Shown here: one piece after another, positions 47,626-60,535 of the stretch
Position numbering within the stretch: the stretch's first letter is position 1
Layout: each line of letters starts with the position of its first letter
NCBI GenBank assembly: GCA_021521415.1
Contig: JAIQDT010000108.1
Span: 385,501 to 449,500, forward strand
DNA: 64,000 nt
DNA from: Bidens hawaiensis
Taxonomy: Eukaryota > Streptophyta > Magnoliopsida > Asterales > Asteraceae
Direction: 5' to 3'
Program-made: the position numbers and the translations under genes
Notes under the pieces: model-generated
Seen by the model: the letters and a program-made list of their open reading frames with translations, nothing else
Told to the model about the DNA's origin: nothing
Database searches by the model: none

Positions 47626-49625
47626 ACTCATATCGAAAGCAAACCCTAATGTTAAATCATGTTCATGGCAACTTCAGTATATCAAAAACATGGATGGATG
47701 ATCAAGCTGTTAATGTTTGAATGTGTTTGGATTTGTTTTTGTTTTTTGTTTATTTTAAGTAAAAAAAAAACTACTCAAGTTTTATAGTATATAGAATTTG
47801 TGAAAAGGTGATTTGGGACATTTGTAATTGACATAAACAATGAATCTCGTACTGGGTTGCCTCACAAAACATATCTGGAGTGTTTAAATTGTGTTCATGT
47901 TTTCATAAATTGTTGTTCATGTTGTCATAAATTGTGTTCTATGTTATCTTAAATAATCGTTCATGTGGTCATAAATTGTAGTTCATTTTTCATATAAGCC
48001 CCATTCTAGCATGTTGCATTTCTCTTTAATATTGGTAGATCTAATTCTATTTATGTATTTATTAATTTATTCATTAAAAATGTAACTGAATAAAATTAAT
48101 ATTTAACTAATTGTATTTATTAATGAGGCATGGCTTAATAATTATAAGTAGCCATCCCCCAAGTGCAAGGGAGGGAACAATGGCATGTGCATGTTTATGG
48201 GGCAACTCATTCATGACCAATTACTTTTTGTTTTTCTGTTTTTCATAAAAAAAATATGTACAATAACTATGGAAATAATAATACGGCTTGGCTTCTCTAT
48301 ATAAGTACTTTCTTTTCAATCTAAAGTATGTGTTTAGAATAGAATTTAAGAGGTTGTTTTTTTATAGAACATGTTACATGTCACCGACATTTTATCTCGC
48401 AATTTAATGTATGTTCATCATACTTCAAAAATATGTTGCTGTATAAGCAAATCCATTTAAATAGATTAAATCTTTTACGTAAAAATACAAAATCTAATAC
48501 ATTATATGTTGTTATTTTCTGCAAAATGGTTGCATATAAGATTATACAAGCACTACTTCACACGATAAAAATATCGATAGCAAACTCGTATCACCATCGC
48601 TCTCGCCTAGCTTCTACGTCAGCCTATGTTACCCTTGTGGCATATACCAAACCCACACCCTGCAACCTAAATCGTGTTTAATTTAACATAAAATAGTATA
48701 CATAAGATATATAAATATTTTCATTTAAAATAACATTTGTAATTTACGTTGTCATAAGTTAAGGGTGAACTTTATTGTCAACATTACTACAAAACATTGT
48801 AAAACAAAAGTATTGTAAATTTATATTTTACACTTGGTTTCAAGTTCGAAACCTAATTTAATAAAGACTCTTATATACGTAAGATATTTTTTAACGCTGT
48901 AAAAAAAGTAGAAAAAAAAGGGGGTTTGGCAAATAATATATTTTGGGATTGGAAATCGTAAGTTTTGACTTTGTTGGAAGGAGGGAAATTGATTAGTATG
49001 TGATGGTGGTTAGAAGCACATGCATATCCCAATATGTGTTGGCTTGGGATTTCTTTAATAAACTAATTAATTTATGGGATCACTAACAACTAATCATTTT
49101 TATTTAAAAAGATTCACATGCCTAACCCGAATATATAAAAGAACCTTCGCGGGCATCTTCTCCCCAATCACACACTCGAAATCATATTGATTCTTTCATC
49201 ATTCAAAATTGATTTCAATCGCCGTTCAAAAAGGTGGAAAAATCAGCAAGATATATACTAGATGTGGAAAAAATAAAAAGAAAGACAAAAACCCTTAATA
49301 TAGAATAACAAAATTTTTATTTGTTATGCATTATTAATCAGATATATTAAAACGTATGATAAAGATTATGGATATAATGTTGATTTCACATATGAACAAA
49401 GGTTAACATGAACAACCGAGAAGTGTATGGGATGAACTGAATAAAGAGTTTAAAGATAAAAGAAAATAAATATTAAAGAATAAATTAAGTAGTTAAATAT
49501 ATTGCCAAGAGATAATTGTTAGGGTTGGAGATAGAGCAGTGTTTGAGTATTAGAAGTTGGAGTAGGAAACAAGTTAAGGTTGTTATAAATAGAGGTGCAT
49601 GATCATCGTATTTTGTGTAGTTTTC
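47626..49625. other. Intergenic DNA downstream of the Aux/IAA gene
   Basis: The first about 200 bases probably hold the 3' untranslated region. The rest is AT-rich, and no further gene or complete element could be supported. Confidence 0.4.
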
Positions 49626-49807
49626 GTTTTTGTAACATCCCGAAATTTCTAAAGTAATATTTAATATATTATTTTGTCGGGTGAAATAAACGAGTTAGTG
49701 GAACGATAATAATAATAGCAAAATATGAAGACTTAGTAGGATAATTAGATGGGATTAGATATGGACCAAAAGGAAATATGGGCCTTCGGTCCATGGGCTT
49801 AAGGGAG

Positions 49808-49815
49808 TATAAATA
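49808..49815 (+). promoter_or_regulatory. TATA box of the solo LTR
   Basis: TATAAATA about 180 bases into the LTR, followed by a leader-like stretch rich in CCATCC and CACACAC. It could start transcripts reading away from the Aux/IAA gene towards the LINE relic. Confidence 0.5.
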
Positions 49816-50295
49816 CCCCCTTAAACCCCAATCCTTTCCATTCCATCCATTTATCCATCCTAATCTCTACACACTCCAAAACACACACAACCCGAACCAA
49901 GATCCAAAGGCGAGGACCCGAGCTCGTTGGTGCTAGATCGTCGTGACGAAACAAAGCAACAAAACCAGCTCGTGTTCGTAGTTCGACTCATTTACGGTAC
50001 GTTTATATCGAGAACATGTTCGTTTAGGTTTGGATTAGTATAGAAATGATAGATCGGTGTTTGTATGGTAAAAACGAATCCTACAAAGCTAAACTTACTG
50101 AAAATGGTTAAGATTTGATGGGTTAATCGATTGATAAAAGAACCCGTAACCTATATGCCTAAATCGCACCCCTTAAACATCGATGTTAGGCCGATTTGAT
50201 GGTTGGGGTTTGTAGGCGCTGGTCAGACGATTCCGTGGATACCTAAATCGAGTTATTTGGTTAAGAAACGAAGATGATTAAGGACGAACAGTAGC

Positions 50296-50555
50296 TGCAG
50301 CCGACAACTTCGCCTGCAAGCTAAGTTCGCCTGATGAACTTCGCCTGCAAAGCTAAGTTCGCCTGATGACAACTTCGCCTAAAAGCTAAGTTCGCCTGAT
50401 GACAACTTCGCCTAAAGCTAAGTTCGCCTGATGACAACTTCGCCTAAAGCTAAGTTCGCCTGATGACAACTTCGTCTAAAGCTAAGTTCGCCTAAGGTTT
50501 AACTTCGCCTAAAGCTAAGTTCTCCTAAGGTTTAACTTCGCCTAGAGTCAAGTTC
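50296..50555 (+). repeat. TTCGCCT tandem array in the solo LTR
   Basis: About eight units of roughly 30 bp, such as AACTTCGCCTAAAGCTAAG followed by TTCGCCTGATGAC. It occupies the place held by the TTGCAT array in the old element's LTR. Confidence 0.85.
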
Positions 50556-50959
50556 GATTAGAAAATAAATTAAAACGATAAGTAAAGGTAATCTAATACT
50601 AGGCCACCAGATTAAATCAGGCGAGTATTGATACGTGTAGCTTATACAGTCAGCCGAGCTCAGTTAAAGAAGGGATTTACAACTATCGGAGGAAGAAGCA
50701 GAGTTCAGGTGAGTTTCTAGCCCCATTTCCTTGTTATGTTTTCGGGGCTGTGTGCATACTCGATGTGAAGTGTGAATACACTTACCTTAAGTGGTAAGTG
50801 TATGCTATAGATGTTATACGAGGTATATATTTTATAATGCTTGTCGGTACGTGAACGATCTTCGGATATTGCACGTATCGCCAAGGATAGTAAATTCCAA
50901 GTGGTTGATAGTGTGTATGAATGTTATGATGTGACTTGTTTATTACGTAAATACTGAAC

Positions 50960-51400
50960 TGATATGAAGTGTGATATAGGCAGGTAGAGGTAGAGTGTGT
51001 TAGAAGTGGCAAGAGTCTAGTAAGGGTGTTAGTGGCATAACGTGAGCGCGTGATAGGGAAAGCCTGTACGTGCCATCGTTATTATGTGTGTATGATTGTT
51101 GATGTGAACTGCTTATTATGTAAATGATATGAAGCGTGTTGTAGACAAGTAGAGGTAGAACGTGTTAGAAGTGGCAAGAGTCTAGTAAGGGTGTTAGTGG
51201 CATAACGTGAGCGCGTGATAGGGAAAGCCTGTACGTGCCATCGTTATTATGTGTGTATGATTGTTGATGTGAACTGCTTATTATGTAAATGATATGAAGC
51301 GTGTTGTAGACAAGTAGAGGTAGAGCGTGTTAGAAGTGGCAAGAGTCTAGTAAGAGTGTTAGTGGCATAACGATAGTACGTGGTAGGGTAAGCCTATACG
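50960..51400 (+). repeat. 165-bp tandem repeat, three copies
   Basis: TAGAAGTGGCAAGAGTCTAG recurs at 51001, 51166 and 51331, exactly 165 bp apart, with nearly identical sequence between. Confidence 0.88.
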
Positions 51401-51575
51401 TGCCTTCGTTATTAAAGTGGCAAGGTGGCATAACGTTATACGTTATTAAAGTGGCAAAGTGGCATAACGTTATACGTTATTAAAGTGGCAAAGTGGCATA
51501 ACGTTTTACGTTATTAAAGTGGCAAAGTGGCATAACGTTATACGTTATTAAAGTGGCAAGGTGGCAAAGTGGTAG
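51400..51575 (+). repeat. 34-bp tandem array in the solo LTR
   Basis: AAAGTGGCAAAGTGGCATAA followed by CGTTATACGTTATT repeats about five times. CGTTAT(T)ACGTTAT forms a short near-palindrome in each unit. Confidence 0.85.
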
Positions 51576-51981
51576 GCGTAAATAAGAGGTTAAGTGGTAA
51601 TGTAAGCAGGTTAGATAGTGGACTACGTGTCTGCGGATACGTATATGATGCATGTAGTGGTTGTATGATAAGTTGCTTGATTAACTAGAACTCACTCAGC
51701 GTAGCCGACTTTTAGTATGCACGCAGGTGATCAGACCAAAGAACTAGCATGAGGATGGCACATGGCATGGATTGAACGGCTGGCATCTTAAGATGGAAGA
51801 AAAGATGTTATAAATATAATGATTTGTTTTATAGTATCAAAGAAGAGATTGAATGTTTTGTATCGAATGCTTCAAGTAAACGTTTCCGCGGAAGTTTTAA
51901 TTAACTCTGATTGCAAGAACTGTGTTTATGAGTAAATCCGACGTTAAAGTAGGGCTACCGGGTTCAGGGCCTTACAGTTTT

Positions 51982-52895
51982 CTTTAATAATGTTGAGAGT
52001 AGTCGAAAAAGTTGTTCAAATATCGTGTGGTTTGTGTTCAAGTACTTTGGATTACGGTAAGTATAAGTGTATAAGTACAATAAACCATGACTAACTTATA
52101 TATTTTATTTAATACTCCCATATAGTTAGAGCATGATAAAGTCAAAGAATTCGAACGGATGGAAAAACAAGCAATATGTTGACTTGAGAATAACACACAC
52201 TCGGGTAAAAAAAACTTACAAAAAGTACATAGTAACGGAACTCTGTGGCAACAAATGACGTTGATGGATTGAATCCAAGGTGATAGAAGCGGCGACAAGA
52301 GGCATGACACCAGGGTGCATGGCAACAAGATTATGGTGATAGAAGTTATACAATTGTGACTGGAGGATATATTGAGGAGACAAGTGAAATATAACTAAAA
52401 ACCTAATTTGTGTGTATATAACCCTGGGGGTAGGATGAAAGGAAAATAAGACAAAGAAAGTTGTCACACAATCGAGGTGATATGGAAGAAGGCCGAAAAC
52501 CAACCAAGATACAATGGTGTTAGCGATGTAGAGGGACAGGTGGGGAGAAAAGAAAACAAAAACACTATAACTCTCTAATCATACAGAATTGTGAAAACTC
52601 TCATGTTATTAATCAATAATATATGGATATACAACATGATAATCACAAATAAATCGAATAAAATTATTTCTTCTAATTGCGGTAAATGTGAATCCTAAGG
52701 TGCTAAGCAGGTCATACTCATGAGTTTGCGACATCTCTAACTTGACACAAACCAGAACCTTTAAATAGAAAAAGTATACCATTGATTTTTTATTTTTAAA
52801 ATAACTGAAACTAGACGCTAGAGGAGTGGCGAACAAACTTAGAGACAAAAGGTTTAAGGATTAGTCGCTCTAAGACGGAGTACCTTCACTGTGAT
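51982..52895. other. Intergenic, nothing recognised
   Basis: Short open frames occur on the minus strand (52038-52328, 52216-52503, 52609-52848) but overlap each other in different frames and match nothing I know. No gene is supported. Confidence 0.35.
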
Positions 52896-53855
52896 TGGGG
52901 GGGGGGGGGTAAATGACAATGCGGATGTCCAGATCACCATTGAAGAGCAAGTGGTTCCGCAGGTAACGAAGTTCAAGCATCTAGGATCATTTGTCCAGAG
53001 CGATGGAAATTAGACAGTGATGTGGCCCATCGAGTTCATGTAGGATGACGTAGATGGAGAGCAGCCACAGGTATATTGTGCGACAAGAGATTCCCAACTA
53101 AACTAAAGGAAAATTTTATAGGGTCGCAGTTAGACCTGCAATGTTATATGGAACATATTGTTGGGTCATCAAGAAGGCACAAGTGCGGAAGATGGAGGTA
53201 GCAGAGATGAAAATGTTACGCTAGATGTGCGGGCACACAAGGTTAGACCGAAAAAGAAACAATATGTTTCGGGAGAAATTAGGGGTGGCTAACATATCCG
53301 ACAAGATAAGAGGGTAGAGATTGAGATAGTTTGGACATGTGAAGAAATGACAGACGACGAATCCTGCTAGATCCGTAGAAAACATTACTATAGATGGGAG
53401 GAGTGGTAGAGGCCGACCTAAATTGACTTGGGGTGAGAGGATTATGCATGGTTTGCTAGACCTAAACCTCTCCAAGGACATGGTTGAGGATATTAATTCT
53501 TGAAGACGTATAATTAAAGTTAATGATTTTTATGGAGATATGAATACCTTAGGGGCTTCTCTTTACCTTATTTTTTGGTCACACACCATGATGTTATTTT
53601 CTTTTATATATATTATATATTTTTATCTATTTATGTATTAGTATTATTATTTTTACTACGTGCTGTTATTAATTATATTACTGTTGAACTTTGATTTTCT
53701 CTTATATCCTCTCATACATATTTTTTAGAGCTGAGGGTCTCTACGGAAGTCACCTTTCTATCCCATTGGATAGAGGTACGGTGTGCTACATCTCACCCTC
53801 CCCATACCCTACTTACAGCTTTGTTATTGGTGGGATTCCACTGGGTATGATTGAT
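52896..53855 (+). mobile_element. 5'-truncated RTE-type LINE relic
   Basis: The plus strand, with several frameshifts and stops, encodes the C-terminal end of a LINE reverse-transcriptase polyprotein. Segments QVTKFKHLGSFVQSDGN (about 52955-53010), a VRPAMLYG-like stretch (about 53125-53150), MKMLR with CGHTRLDRK (about 53205-53255) and RSGRGRPK-like GRGRPKLTWGERI (about 53400-53445) are typical of plant RTE LINEs (recall). It ends with a short 3' region, GGTCTCTACGGAAGTCACC ... GCTTTGTTATTGGTGGGATT, the same tail as the SINE-like copies at 31.5 and 60.1 kb. A G13 run (52897-52909) lies at its broken 5' end. The relic is not functional. Confidence 0.7.
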
Positions 53856-55357
53856 TTAAGGCTGAGCCAGTATGCTTCATCATTTCTTCTTATTGGTACA
53901 TGAAACTTAACTGTGTTATAGACATGAGATATAAAGCAGTTAAATGAGTCGTATTCATGTTTGATATTTGTATTAAGTGTGTCGTCTCTAATATGTTTAG
54001 CACGATAAGACATGTTTTGACAACCCTATACGAACCCGTCTTGCTTGACCAGAAAGTTTTTTTATTTTATATTGTTTTCCATGTTCACACTTTGAATTTA
54101 CATTTTTACAACAAAAAAAAATACAAATTTCTATATAAAAAAAACAATTACATTTTAGTTATAAAATTTATGTCAAATTCCTTTTTACCTTTAGCATAAC
54201 AAAACCTAACCAATTTAATTTATTGTATAAAACACATTTTAAAAATGAAATAAAATAAAAAAATAAATGGCTTAAGCAGGTCAGCCTGCAAACTTGTACA
54301 CTACACGTTTAGTTAAACGGGTCAGCAAATTCAATCCGAACCCATTTACACCAAACCCAAATGCGCAAATTTCGTGTAAAGTTCATGTTATGTATTTGTA
54401 TCATGTCTAAAAATCACATGCCTAGTGAATACCATAAACCTAAACCTAATCAATTAATATATTTATATTTACTAGGAAAAGGATACGAAGCTAATCAAAG
54501 AAACTTAAAGCTAGTCTTTTGATTACTAATCAAAATCCAATGAAAGGATAGAGGGCGCAAAAAATCGTCTATTATTAACGGAGTTCAAATTGGAAGAGGG
54601 TCATCGATCCAATTTAATTTGGGCTAGAGGAAAAACTTACTTATCGTTGGACAAACAACAGGAAGTTTTGAATCTTACAAAATTTACTTATGCATAGTGG
54701 TTTAGATTTATTCATATCAATTCCTTTCAAAAGAAATCATGTTAAAAGTTTTATGTATTGGTATAGAAGTTACCTATATTGTTGTTTTAATGAAAAATAA
54801 ATGTTTTCCAACATAAAGTTATTAAAATTTAATTTAAAATTAATAGTGTTACAAACTAGTTTTAAATATACTGAATATTTTACCAATAAAAATGTGCAAG
54901 ACAAGAAATAAATTATGAATTAAGAACTTGTATGAGTAGCAGGGAGATGAACATGAACCATGAGGTAGCCGCCCATACCTAGACCAGTTAGAAAAAGGCA
55001 AATGAGCTGGAATAAAATCCAACTAAAAAAATATGAAAAAAAAGAAGAATAACTTGGGTTACATTTGAAGTTGCGGCTTATGGAAGAAACTTCTTAACAA
55101 ATAGGATCATGACAAGCAGCCATAAACGGTTTGTCGCGACTTTCAAACCCGAATTCCACCATCTAGAGCCCAGATTTTGAACTCAGCGGTATTTGAGAAA
55201 TTTTACAAGTTTTAGAAGCTGATGTATACATATGCAGTCGAAGATGTAAACTTTATATCAAACTTTATATGTTTGATATAATGTCTTTTCTTCCCGAGTT
55301 TTAGAAGCTGATTTTATGCATATGCAGTCAAAGATGTAAACTTTATATGTTTGATAT
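53856..55357. other. Intergenic, nothing recognised
   Basis: AT-rich DNA with a direct repeat around 55215-55350 (GTTTTAGAAGCTGAT...CATATGCAGTC...AAGATGTAAACTTTATAT, two copies). No gene supported. Confidence 0.4.
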
Positions 55358-55630
55358 TAGACGTGCACAAATCAGGTATTTTTAAACCCGGAACCGGGTA
55401 GGAACCGGTTCCGGGTATGGTCAACAAAAGTCAAACCGGGTTCGGATAGGAACCGGTTCCGGGTATAATCGGGTATTTGACCGGTGCCTCGGGTTTTGAA
55501 CGGGTATTTCCGGTTCCGGTTCCGGGTCGGTTCCGGGGAGAAATCCTATACCTAGTCCTACCCGCGGGTAGGGTACGGGTAGGAACCGGTTCCAGGTCGG
55601 GTCCGGACCCGACTTTTTTGTGCACCTCTA
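55358..55630. mobile_element. 273-bp hAT-type miniature element
   Basis: Inverted ends TAGACGTGCACAAA and, on the minus strand, TAGAGGTGCACAAA; perfect 8-bp duplication TTTGATAT (55350-55357, 55631-55638). The interior consists of GGAACCGG/CCGGGTA-type repeats, like the element at 62812. Confidence 0.8.
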
Positions 55631-55638
55631 TTTGATAT

Positions 55639-56384
55639 AATGTCGTTTCTTCCCTTTTTTATAATTCCTCCACAGCAAATAATTCCTCTACACAGCAAAG
55701 GAAAAAAAAAACATATTCTCTTGGTAATTTTTAACTCATAAAACCAATCAGGCTAAAAATAAAGCAAATATGTGTTACAGTTGACTTGATAATGCTCGAT
55801 CATGGTCCTCAAGGATGCGTTACAGTTGATCATACTTGATCATGGATTCACACGATACACATTTCTAGCCTTCCAGACGCCAGAACGAATAGCAGGGATT
55901 ATTTCGGGTGGGATGATTTGCATTTACTCGCCACAATCAGAATCGTTCAAATTGAAACAAACTAATAAACAAGTACTCATGGTTTTTTAGGGTTCAAGTA
56001 GCCAAATAAACAAACTAAACCATTCGAGAAACCAATGGCCGGTTATGATTCTCGATCAATTTTTGTGGTCCGGTTATGGAATTAGATGGTGTCTAACATT
56101 CTTTTAATCAGACATGGGGATTTACATGTTCATCGGATCTCAAGGTTTAACTTATGCTAAATGCTCAAGCCGGTTCTAGGTTTAAGGCAGGTGGTTATAG
56201 ATTCGAATGTCCTATTCCAACCATTTTGATATTATTATTATCATTAAACGTAATAGGATCTGCCTTTCAAATTTGCAGGCAAAAAAATGACCACCAAAAG
56301 CCATTTATGATACATAAATTAAACCATATTATGGCATGTATACAAATCTTACACATTGAACAATAACAAGAACTATACCTGCGC
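55639..56384. other. Intergenic DNA between MITE and DHQ synthase 3' end
   Basis: No gene recognised. The part next to 56385 should hold the 3' untranslated region of the minus-strand DHQ synthase gene. Confidence 0.4.
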
Positions 56385-59300
56385 TCAAGATTTGCAAAAT
56401 GCTTTTAGGGTTTCATCAAGCGCATTTCTGTCATAGTCTCCCGTGAAAACACAGCCTCCCAATGGACCTTTTAGAAGGATGAGTCTTAGTAACCCATCAG
56501 CCACCTTTTTATCAACCTGCCACCAAAAAAGTTAATAAATAAAACAATTAAGACAAGAAGCTTTTGATATAGTATAGGTTTTATATCATTCTGATTTTAC
56601 TTACCGCCATGACAGATTTAAACATGTCTACAGTCATCATCTCGGGAGGACTAGTAGGTAGTTTGGCTTGTTTTAAGATATTGTCAACTCTCTCAACAAT
56701 AGATTTATCAATCCAACCAAGTCGGTATGACATGTCAACCGCCATTACCTGAAACCACACAGTACAACTTTTAGTCTAATGATTTATATTTTGTAATCAT
56801 ATTTTTATGCATAATTTTCTTATAAAGTGAACGAGAAGGTGCTTTTGGCCAACTATTTTTTTATCCATACTAAAAAAATTATTTTTTCAATATTCAAACC
56901 TGTTTTGACATGTCACTAACCCAAACTCGTTTTGACCGAATTACTCAACCCAAACACATTTTGACCCGTTACTCAACCAAACCCGTTTTGACCCATTACT
57001 AAACCAAAACCCGTTTTGACATGTTACTCAACCCAAGTCCGTTTTGACCTTTTACTCAACCCAACCAGCCCGCCTATTTAGCCACGTCAACTAGTGACAA
57101 AAATGCCATACCGTGCCAGCTGCAACTGCTTCTCCATGAAGCCAATGTCCGTAACCGTAACTAGTTTCTATTGCCTGTAACCCAACAAATACAATATGTA
57201 AGGTATTCGCTAATAAAAGTATGTGTGAATAATTTAAAACCAAAAAACTCACATGACCAAATGTATGACCCAGGTTTAATGTTGCCCTTAGTCCACTTTC
57301 TTTCTCATCTTGGGATACAACTTCCGCCTTGTTTTCACATGAACGTTTAATAGCATAGGCAAACGCATCAGGGTCCCTACAAAACACAATATTTTGAAAA
57401 CCATTAACAGTAGAAAATATGCCTTTAAAAGGATTACAACTGTTAACAGTTTTTTTACCTAGCCATTAATGCATGTATGTTCTTTTCTTGCCACTCGAAA
57501 AATTCAGCATCTCTAATAAGCCCATACTTGATGACCTCAGCAAGTCCAGATGCTAATTCTCTATCAGGTAACGTGTTTAACGTGTCGGTGTCTATGAGCA
57601 CACATTGTGGCTGGTAGAATGCACCAATCAAGTTTTTCCCCAGTCTGTGATTTATTCCCGTTTTGCCCCCAACAGAAGAATCCACCTTAAAGAACAAAGA
57701 AAAGTCCATTTGTAAGGTGTTAACAGTTAAGAGCAAATAGAACCCTCAAATGTTAGGATCCAAAAGATGATTAATTATACCTGTGCCATTACAGTTGTAG
57801 GAATCTGAATGAAATTGACCCCACGAAGGAAAGAAGCTGCTGCATATCCACACATGTCACCAATGACACCACCACCTAAGGCAACGAACGTACACCGTCT
57901 GTCTAATCGAGACTCTATGGCTTTGTCAAATACCTTCATCAGAGTATCCTATCATGAAAGAAAATGGGCGGGTTATTTAACAGGTCTAGGCTTGTAAACG
58001 ATCATTTAACTTTAACCGAACAAGCAATTGGACACGAACAATAAACGATCGGTAATTTCAGTTAACAAAACGAATGTGCGCATGTTTAATTATGTTAGGT
58101 TGTTAAGAGTATAATCGACCTTAATAGAACGAACACAACTGAACATAGACCAATGAATATAAAAAAGCATAACTGAGCAAACACCAAGTAAAGTACGTGA
58201 ACAAAAACACCAATAGGTGATATTTTAACTTTATAAAGTAGACTACATTTTATTAGGCCTAAAAAACTTAAATGAATATATAAACGAATGGACTTAAAAC
58301 AAACGTAATCTAACGAACATAAGCAAATGTAAATGAACGCACATACACTAATTTAAATACAAGAACATAAATGAAAGAATGAGTGTTCATATTCGTTCTT
58401 TTAATAAAATGAACAAAAAGTTTTGTTCAAGTTCTCTCATTTACTAAGGGGGTGTTTGGGATTGCTTATTTTCACCAACTTATAACTTATAAACTTTTTG
58501 AAAAGTAATAAGGTGTTTGGGATTGCTTATAATGTGAGAGGAAAAGTTCCATAAGTTACACTTTTGTAACTTATTAACTTAATGAAAAGTTATAAGGAGG
58601 TAAAATAAGGAATCCCAAACACCCCCTAAATAAACAACTTCCAGTCAAACAGCTTAATGAGAGTTTGGTTCGTTTACAAGCTTACGGGTCAAGAGATAAT
58701 TTTGCACGGTCAAAACAAGTCAGGTCAGATTGGATTAAACAAAATACACGTTTTAACCAAAATCTTTCAACTTTTACCATAAAAATGTGTCTAAATATTA
58801 CAAAAATTATACTAATTCAATTGGCAACGCCTGACCCATTTTCTTTCAATCTAACTTTTTCTTGTTTGACCTGTTTGATATAAAAATGTGACCAAATTGA
58901 CCCGTACAGAGGTAAAAGGGTCAATATATGGCACCTTTAACAGAATATAAAGATTTAAACAAAGGCTTCAGATGCCTACCATGTCCTTGTACTTCTCTCC
59001 ATCAGGTAGAATCACACTTTCAACCGTCACATTACGGTTCCCAACTGTCAAAGCAGTTACAATTTTATCCAAGTACAGAGGTGCCACTGTGGTGTTAGTG
59101 ACCACAAGAACTCTCTTTCCATGAATATGTCTAAAAAATACAAAAACACATTTCATGAATACATTCCAAAATTTGCAGTAAGCAAAAACAGAGAACAAAA
59201 TGTAACCTAATCATCATTTACAACTTGAATAGTGTACCTTATCATCACTGGTGTAATAATGGCATATGTTATAAACAGAAAACAATATGTAAACCAATCA

Positions 59301-59900
59301 AATATTGACAACTATGAGCTAGAAGATCAGTTAACTGTTAATTGACTTAACACTGCTACAAAGCTATGTTTTTTTCTCACTGATATGTGGCACCGATATT
59401 CCTAATGTTCGTTCCAATAACTGAATGTGTTCAAACAATCTGAACTTATGAATTGATTTAACTAATTAATTAAAAGAGCAGACACAAATAACAAATTGTA
59501 AACCAATCAAACACTAATAACTATAAGTCTATGAGCTAGAAGCTTAGTTAACTGTTAACTTAAATAATTAATAGCTATAATACCTCTGCAGAAGATCGGG
59601 TTGATTAAGAAGTCCAGATCCGATGTAAATCGGATAGCTCCGATCACCTAAATCAACATCAACAATAGTAGGAGTGGAATTCAATTTGCTGGTCTTCGTC
59701 ATCGGAGTGGCGGCGGAAGTAGCCATAACTTTGAACGGACGAAAGGAAGAAACGGAAAGTGGGCGGGTAGTCCGGATAGGGTTGTCGGGTAGAAAACGTA
59801 GAGTGTTGTTATTGATGCGGTGATTGGTGGCGAGAGATAGGTTGTGTTTGGTGGAGAGTGTGGCGGTCGCCGTCGTTGTAGCTGCGGCTGCTGCTGCCAT
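56385..59900 (-). CDS. DHQS: 3-dehydroquinate synthase, plastid, complete, 8 coding exons
   Basis: Converts DAHP to 3-dehydroquinate, the second step of the shikimate pathway, using NAD and a divalent metal. Minus-strand exons: 59900-59584, 59130-58980, 57948-57781, 57685-57459, 57376-57253, 57174-57112, 56748-56605, 56516-56385; all GT-AG, in frame, 441 residues, the usual plant length. Residues 1 to about 75 are Ala/Ser/Thr-rich and basic with few acids, a plastid transit peptide. Then come DGEKYK (149-154), the nucleotide-binding GGGVIGD (181-187), [12 protein letters not shown] (213-224), E262 in [10 protein letters not shown]325 in LGHTFGH and H342 in WLHGEAV. E262, H325 and H342 sit where the family's metal ligands lie. 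The start is the ATG at 59900 in a strong context (CCCATGGC); frames open further upstream lack ATG. All motifs are intact, so the gene should be functional. Intron 2 carries a Tourist-like element and intron 6 a tandem repeat. Confidence 0.96.
56898..57085 (-). repeat. About 27-bp tandem repeat in intron 6 of DHQS
   Basis: Seven or so units of CCCGTTTTGACCCATTACTC-like sequence with AACC/AACCCA linkers fill half of the 363-bp intron. Confidence 0.85.
58448..58626. mobile_element. Tourist-like (PIF/Harbinger) MITE in intron 2 of DHQS
   Basis: 179 bp with ends GGGGGTGTTTGGGATT and, inverted, AATCCCAAACACCCCC; 3-bp target duplication TAA (58445-58447, 58627-58629), diagnostic for the group. 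An internal copy of GGTGTTTGGGATTGCTTA lies at 58511-58528. It is well away from the splice sites. Confidence 0.88.
59266..59560 (-). repeat. Diverged direct repeat in intron 1 of DHQS
   Basis: GTAAACCAATCAAA, ACTATGAGCTAGAAG and TTAACTGTTAA recur in order at about 59290-59345 and 59497-59560. Confidence 0.65.
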
Positions 59901-60130
59901 GGGAATTGGAATTGGTGGGAAATCTGGTGGAGCCGTTGGTTGCAATTTGGAAAGTATTTCAAGGGTGGGTGGTAGGTGAAGGATGGCTAGGCTAGTGACC
60001 GCGGGTCACCCTCGCTCTCAATCACATATTCACATGCGTATTTCAGTTTTAATTAAATTAATAATAATTACAGTATTATTATTGTTACTTATAAATTAAC
60101 GAATATTTTATCATTGGTTAGGCGTATAGT
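59901..60130 (-). promoter_or_regulatory. Promoter/leader region of DHQS
   Basis: Short spacer between the DHQS start and the SINE-like insertion. The minus strand has a CACC/ACCC-rich leader next to the ATG. No convincing TATA box was found. Confidence 0.35.
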
Positions 60131-60146
60131 GTTGGTGACGTATTTC

Positions 60147-60535
60147 TTCATCATCATCTTTATCGTACTCAGTATATCCCACCAATAGCAAAGCTATGGT
60201 AGAGTCTGAGAAGGGTAAGATGTAGACAGCCTTACCTCTACCCCATAGGGATAGAGAGGCTGCTTCCGGTGAGACCCCCGCCTCGATAGTTGTTTTGCAT
60301 CAAGCCTTGGACATAAGACACATATCACACAATCATCGGGACACCGGCTGATTGGTGCATGTACCCTTGTCTTTCGGCTATCAACGTCACCACATGATGC
60401 CTGATTAACCTTCCGCCACTTTTAACGTCATTTTCACGAGATTAGTAAAATAACGTCAAAATTAGTGCAATTTTACTTTTGCCCACTCAAGAGTTCACAC
60501 ATATATACATTATATGTGCGCACCGCAAGCAGGGC
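60147..60535 (-). mobile_element. SINE-like insertion with perfect 16-bp target duplication
   Basis: Flanked by GTTGGTGACGTATTTC at 60131-60146 and 60536-60551. On the minus strand it runs from GCTTGCGGTGCGCAC to a tail ending in GAT/GAA repeats, about 389 bp, collinear with 31483-31887 and sharing its tail with the RTE LINE relic. No coding capacity and no clear tRNA-type A/B boxes in the head, so it could be a SINE or an internally deleted RTE LINE. It sits about 250 bases upstream of the DHQS start codon. Confidence 0.85.

Larger units (their letters stand above)
49631..51976 (+). mobile_element. Solo LTR, 2346 bp, relative of the old gag-only element
   Basis: Starts TGTAACATCCCG and ends GTTCAGGGCCTTACA, with target duplication GTTTT at 49626-49630 and 51977-51981. 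The last about 100 bases (GTTTATGAGTAAATC...GTAGGGCTACC...GGCCTTACA) match the reverse complement of the LTR start at 14027. No second LTR or interior exists, so it arose by LTR-LTR recombination. It contains three separate tandem arrays, listed individually. Confidence 0.8.

Noticed and set aside
52038..52848. Three minus-strand open frames of 79-96 codons
   Set aside because: They overlap in different frames, there is no splice-linked continuity, and no recognisable domains are present.
59901..59962. Longer N-terminus for DHQ synthase or the overlapping second frame
   Set aside because: These begin with TTG, not ATG. The ATG at 59900 has the better context and gives a normal transit peptide.
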